Position numbers and translations under genes: made by a program
Assembly (NCBI GenBank): GCA_023399675.1
Contig: JAEWOM010000106.1
Location: forward strand, 1 to 7,926
Direction of reading: 5' to 3'
DNA length: 7,926 nt
From: Bacteroidota bacterium
Lineage (GTDB): Bacteria; Bacteroidota; Bacteroidia; Flavobacteriales; Weeksellaceae
In this document: positions 6,601-7,926 of the stretch, piece by piece
Layout: each line of letters opens with the position of its first letter
Numbering within the stretch: the stretch's first letter is position 1
Notes under the pieces: generated by a model
The model's input: the letters and a program-made list of their open reading frames with translations, nothing else
Told to the model about the DNA's origin: nothing
The model's database searches: none

Positions 6601-6629
6601 TTAACAGGCTGATAATATTATTAATACCG

Positions 6630-6663
6630 GATTTGCTTCATTTGTTTGAAGCAAATCTTTTTT
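6630..6663 (+). terminator. Strong intrinsic terminator after glgP
   Basis: GATTTGCTTCA and TGAAGCAAATC form a perfect 11-bp stem with the 6-base loop TTTGTT, followed at once by six T's (6658-6663). It begins 29 bases past the glgP stop codon. On the minus strand no T-run follows, so it works in the plus direction only. It ends just 13 bases before the next plus-strand ATG. Confidence 0.93.
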
Positions 6664-6676
6664 CGTATAATTGACT

Positions 6677-7078
6677 ATGGTGGATTCCAAAAAATATTAT
6701 GTTCTGTATGACGGTGACTGCGCTTTCTGCAATTACTGGGTTTCGTGGATTCTGAAAAACGACCGCAAAGATCAGTTTATGTTCGCATCACTGCAGGGAA
6801 ATTTCGGGCAGAATTTCCTCTATGAACGCGGGCTCGACCGTAAAGAATTCAACACACTTTACCTGTGGAAACCGGAATCGTACTTCCTTGTAAAATCTGA
6901 AGCGGTACTGGAAATTGCGAAAATACTGGGCGGAACCTACGGAATGCTGGCAAAAATGAACATTTTTCCGCGCTTTTTCTCGGACCTCATTTACGACAGA
7001 ATTGCCGCGAACCGCGACCGTATGAATCCGCACTGCGAAATGCCGACCGCTGAGCAGCGCAAAAAATTCGTAGACTGA
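6677..7078 (+). CDS. DCC-family (DUF393) thiol-disulfide oxidoreductase-like protein
   Basis: Small cytoplasmic protein of 133 residues in the DCC1-like/DUF393 family, named for its conserved DxxCxxC motif; members are predicted to have a thioredoxin-like fold with redox-active cysteines, and their substrates are unknown. Seen: Y11-D12-G-D14-C15-A-F-C18-N right after the first strand, the family hallmark; S-L-Q near 38-40; L-Y-L-W and K-S-E-A-V-L-E-I-A strands and helix in the middle; and a C-terminal N-P-H-C120-E-M-P-T segment, matching the family's usual C-x-x-P-T end. The start is taken as ATG at 6677; a TTG at 6671 is in frame but unlikely. The gene begins 13 bases after the glgP terminator, so it needs its own promoter or read-through. 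Its TGA abuts the recO stop codon with no gap. Confidence 0.88.
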   Translation: MVDSKKYYVLYDGDCAFCNYWVSWILKNDRKDQFMFASLQGNFGQNFLYERGLDRKEFNTLYLWKPESYFLVKSEAVLEIAKILGGTYGMLAKMNIFPRFFSDLIYDRIAANRDRMNPHCEMPTAEQRKKFVD

Positions 7079-7765
7079 TTACTCAAAGATCTGCTGCACC
7101 ACCTCCAGTGTTTTTGGCGTTCTGAAATCCGGAATATGATACTGATAATACACGAGCAGTGCATCTAGCAGATTCTGCTTCTGTTCGGTCCGGAGTTTCT
7201 TATCATAGGGACAATCAGACACAATAATTTCCCGAAAAATCAGTGATACTTCTGCTCCGAACAGCTGGTGTGAAATTTCTGATTCAAAGCTGCCGGATTC
7301 AGGGTTCAGGAATTCTGCAGGTGTTATTAACGGTTGAATACCGGCGTATGCCATCATTTTGATTAGAAAAACAGGATGCGCCGAGAAATTCCCTTTTTCC
7401 AATTCATTGAGAAATTTTGATATCTCGTCATAAACCTGCAAATCGGCATCTGTATTCTGCAGAATCTGGTTGAGCATATCCGCAATGAAAAACAGGACCG
7501 TACCGGCTTTCACATTGCTTTCGAAATCCCGCTTATCAGACAGCTCTACTTTTGAAATGCTGCTGAGTCCGCTGCGCTGATTCGGTGAAAAAGTCAGACA
7601 CAGTTCCCGTAGTGGAAAAAGATATGGCTTCTTACGGCTTTTCTTCGAATAAATGCCGCGCAGAAAACCCGACCGGTAGCCGTTTTCCTTTGTAAAAACA
7701 TGAATTACCGCATCGTTATCCCCATACTTGATGTAGGACAGCAGAAATCCTGTTTCTGTAATCAT
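7079..7765 (-). CDS. recO: DNA repair protein RecO
   Basis: RecO works in the RecFOR pathway, helping load RecA onto SSB-coated single-stranded gaps and annealing complementary strands. The 228-residue length fits (E. coli 242). The N-terminal 80 residues form the OB-fold: LLSYIKYGDNDAVIHVFTKE, then G-Y-R-S-G-F-L-R-G and S-K-K-S-R-K-K-P, with basic residues for DNA binding, and the LFPLRELCLTF strand. The rest is helical (LFFIADMLNQIL, VFLIKMMAYAGIQP). The zinc-binding cysteines of some RecO proteins are absent, which I believe is common in this phylum. The ATG at 7765 overlaps the stop of the upstream gene in TGATG, so translation is probably coupled. The convergent DCC-family gene ends at the adjacent base. 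Confidence 0.92.
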   Translation of the reverse strand: MITETGFLLSYIKYGDNDAVIHVFTKENGYRSGFLRGIYSKKSRKKPYLFPLRELCLTFSPNQRSGLSSISKVELSDKRDFESNVKAGTVLFFIADMLNQILQNTDADLQVYDEISKFLNELEKGNFSAHPVFLIKMMAYAGIQPLITPAEFLNPESGSFESEISHQLFGAEVSLIFREIIVSDCPYDKKLRTEQKQNLLDALLVYYQYHIPDFRTPKTLEVVQQIFE

Positions 7766-7926
7766 CAGTTCACTACGGCGATTTTGGCAGTTGCTTTATC
7801 GGTACCGTCTTCATTGGTCATCAATACGAAATAAACGCCGGATGCCACCCTTCTGCCGCGCTGATTATTCAGATCCCATTCGTAGAAACCACCATTTGCG
7901 ATACCCTGATGAACGAGGTTCCCTGC
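7765..7926 (-). CDS. C-terminal 53 residues of a FlgD-like/type IX secretion-type C-terminal domain protein, possibly PorZ
   Basis: Only the gene's end is in the window: the frame is open from the right edge to a TGA at 7767-7765. The residues read GGFYEWDLNNQRGRRVASGVY then FVLMTNEDG and TAKIAVVN. The WDxxNxxGxxVxSGVYF pattern followed by a short final strand ending KIAVV is the FlgD-like immunoglobulin fold also found as the C-terminal domain of type IX secretion cargo and of PorZ, a surface protein of that system with beta-propellers. From memory, a PorZ-like propeller gene can lie next to recO in flavobacteria; that is recall, not checked. The protein would be at the cell surface. Its stop overlaps the recO start by one base. 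Confidence 0.6.
   Translation of the reverse strand, partial: AGNLVHQGIANGGFYEWDLNNQRGRRVASGVYFVLMTNEDGTDKATAKIAVVN

Noticed and set aside
6671..6676. TTG at 6671 as the start of the DCC-family protein
   Set aside because: An ATG two codons later fits the family N-terminus, and TTG starts are rare in this phylum.
1..7926. CRISPR arrays, tRNA or rRNA genes, insertion sequences, att sites or phage genes
   Set aside because: No direct repeat array, cloverleaf, transposase or integrase was seen when reading both strands.

Overview
The window looks like a piece of a Bacteroidota chromosome, most likely family Weeksellaceae (Chryseobacterium/Kaistella-type Flavobacteriia). Four things point there: the character of the proteins, a gene end that resembles a type IX secretion-type C-terminal domain, start regions without strong Shine-Dalgarno sequences, and three copies of a TATTTTTG element (matching the Bacteroidota -7 consensus TAnnTTTG) upstream of genes. 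Base composition is moderately AT-rich. No phage, insertion sequence, tRNA, rRNA or CRISPR array is visible. The content is mostly core genome.

Left part, minus strand, in order of transcription: a 265-residue protein of unknown function with PD-(D/E)XK nuclease-like features (4719-3922); a secreted thioredoxin-fold protein with a WCGPC active site (3744-3211); the DNA helicase RecG (3125-1032); and a proton-coupled peptide transporter of the POT family that runs off the left edge (913-1). The first two share a reading frame, separated by one TAG and a 57-codon open stretch. A weak terminator and a candidate recG promoter overlap in the 85 bases between the thioredoxin gene and recG.

Right part: from a 216-base divergent regulatory region, a GT35 alpha-glucan phosphorylase gene (glgP, 4936-6600) is read on the plus strand and ends at a strong intrinsic terminator. 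A small DCC-family (DUF393) thiol-disulfide protein follows (6677-7078). It meets recO (7765-7079, minus strand) head-on with no base between the two stop codons. recO is coupled by a TGATG overlap to the end of an upstream gene whose last 53 residues look like a FlgD-like/type IX secretion C-terminal domain, possibly PorZ.

Functionally the window mixes recombination repair (RecG, RecO), thiol redox chemistry (thioredoxin-like and DCC proteins), glycogen breakdown and peptide uptake. I see no single new multi-gene system. The points most worth following are: the phosphorylase has threonine where the family carries its PLP-binding lysine; the 265-residue protein has a PD-(D/E)XK-like core lacking the usual lysine; and the open reading frame joins that gene to the thioredoxin gene.
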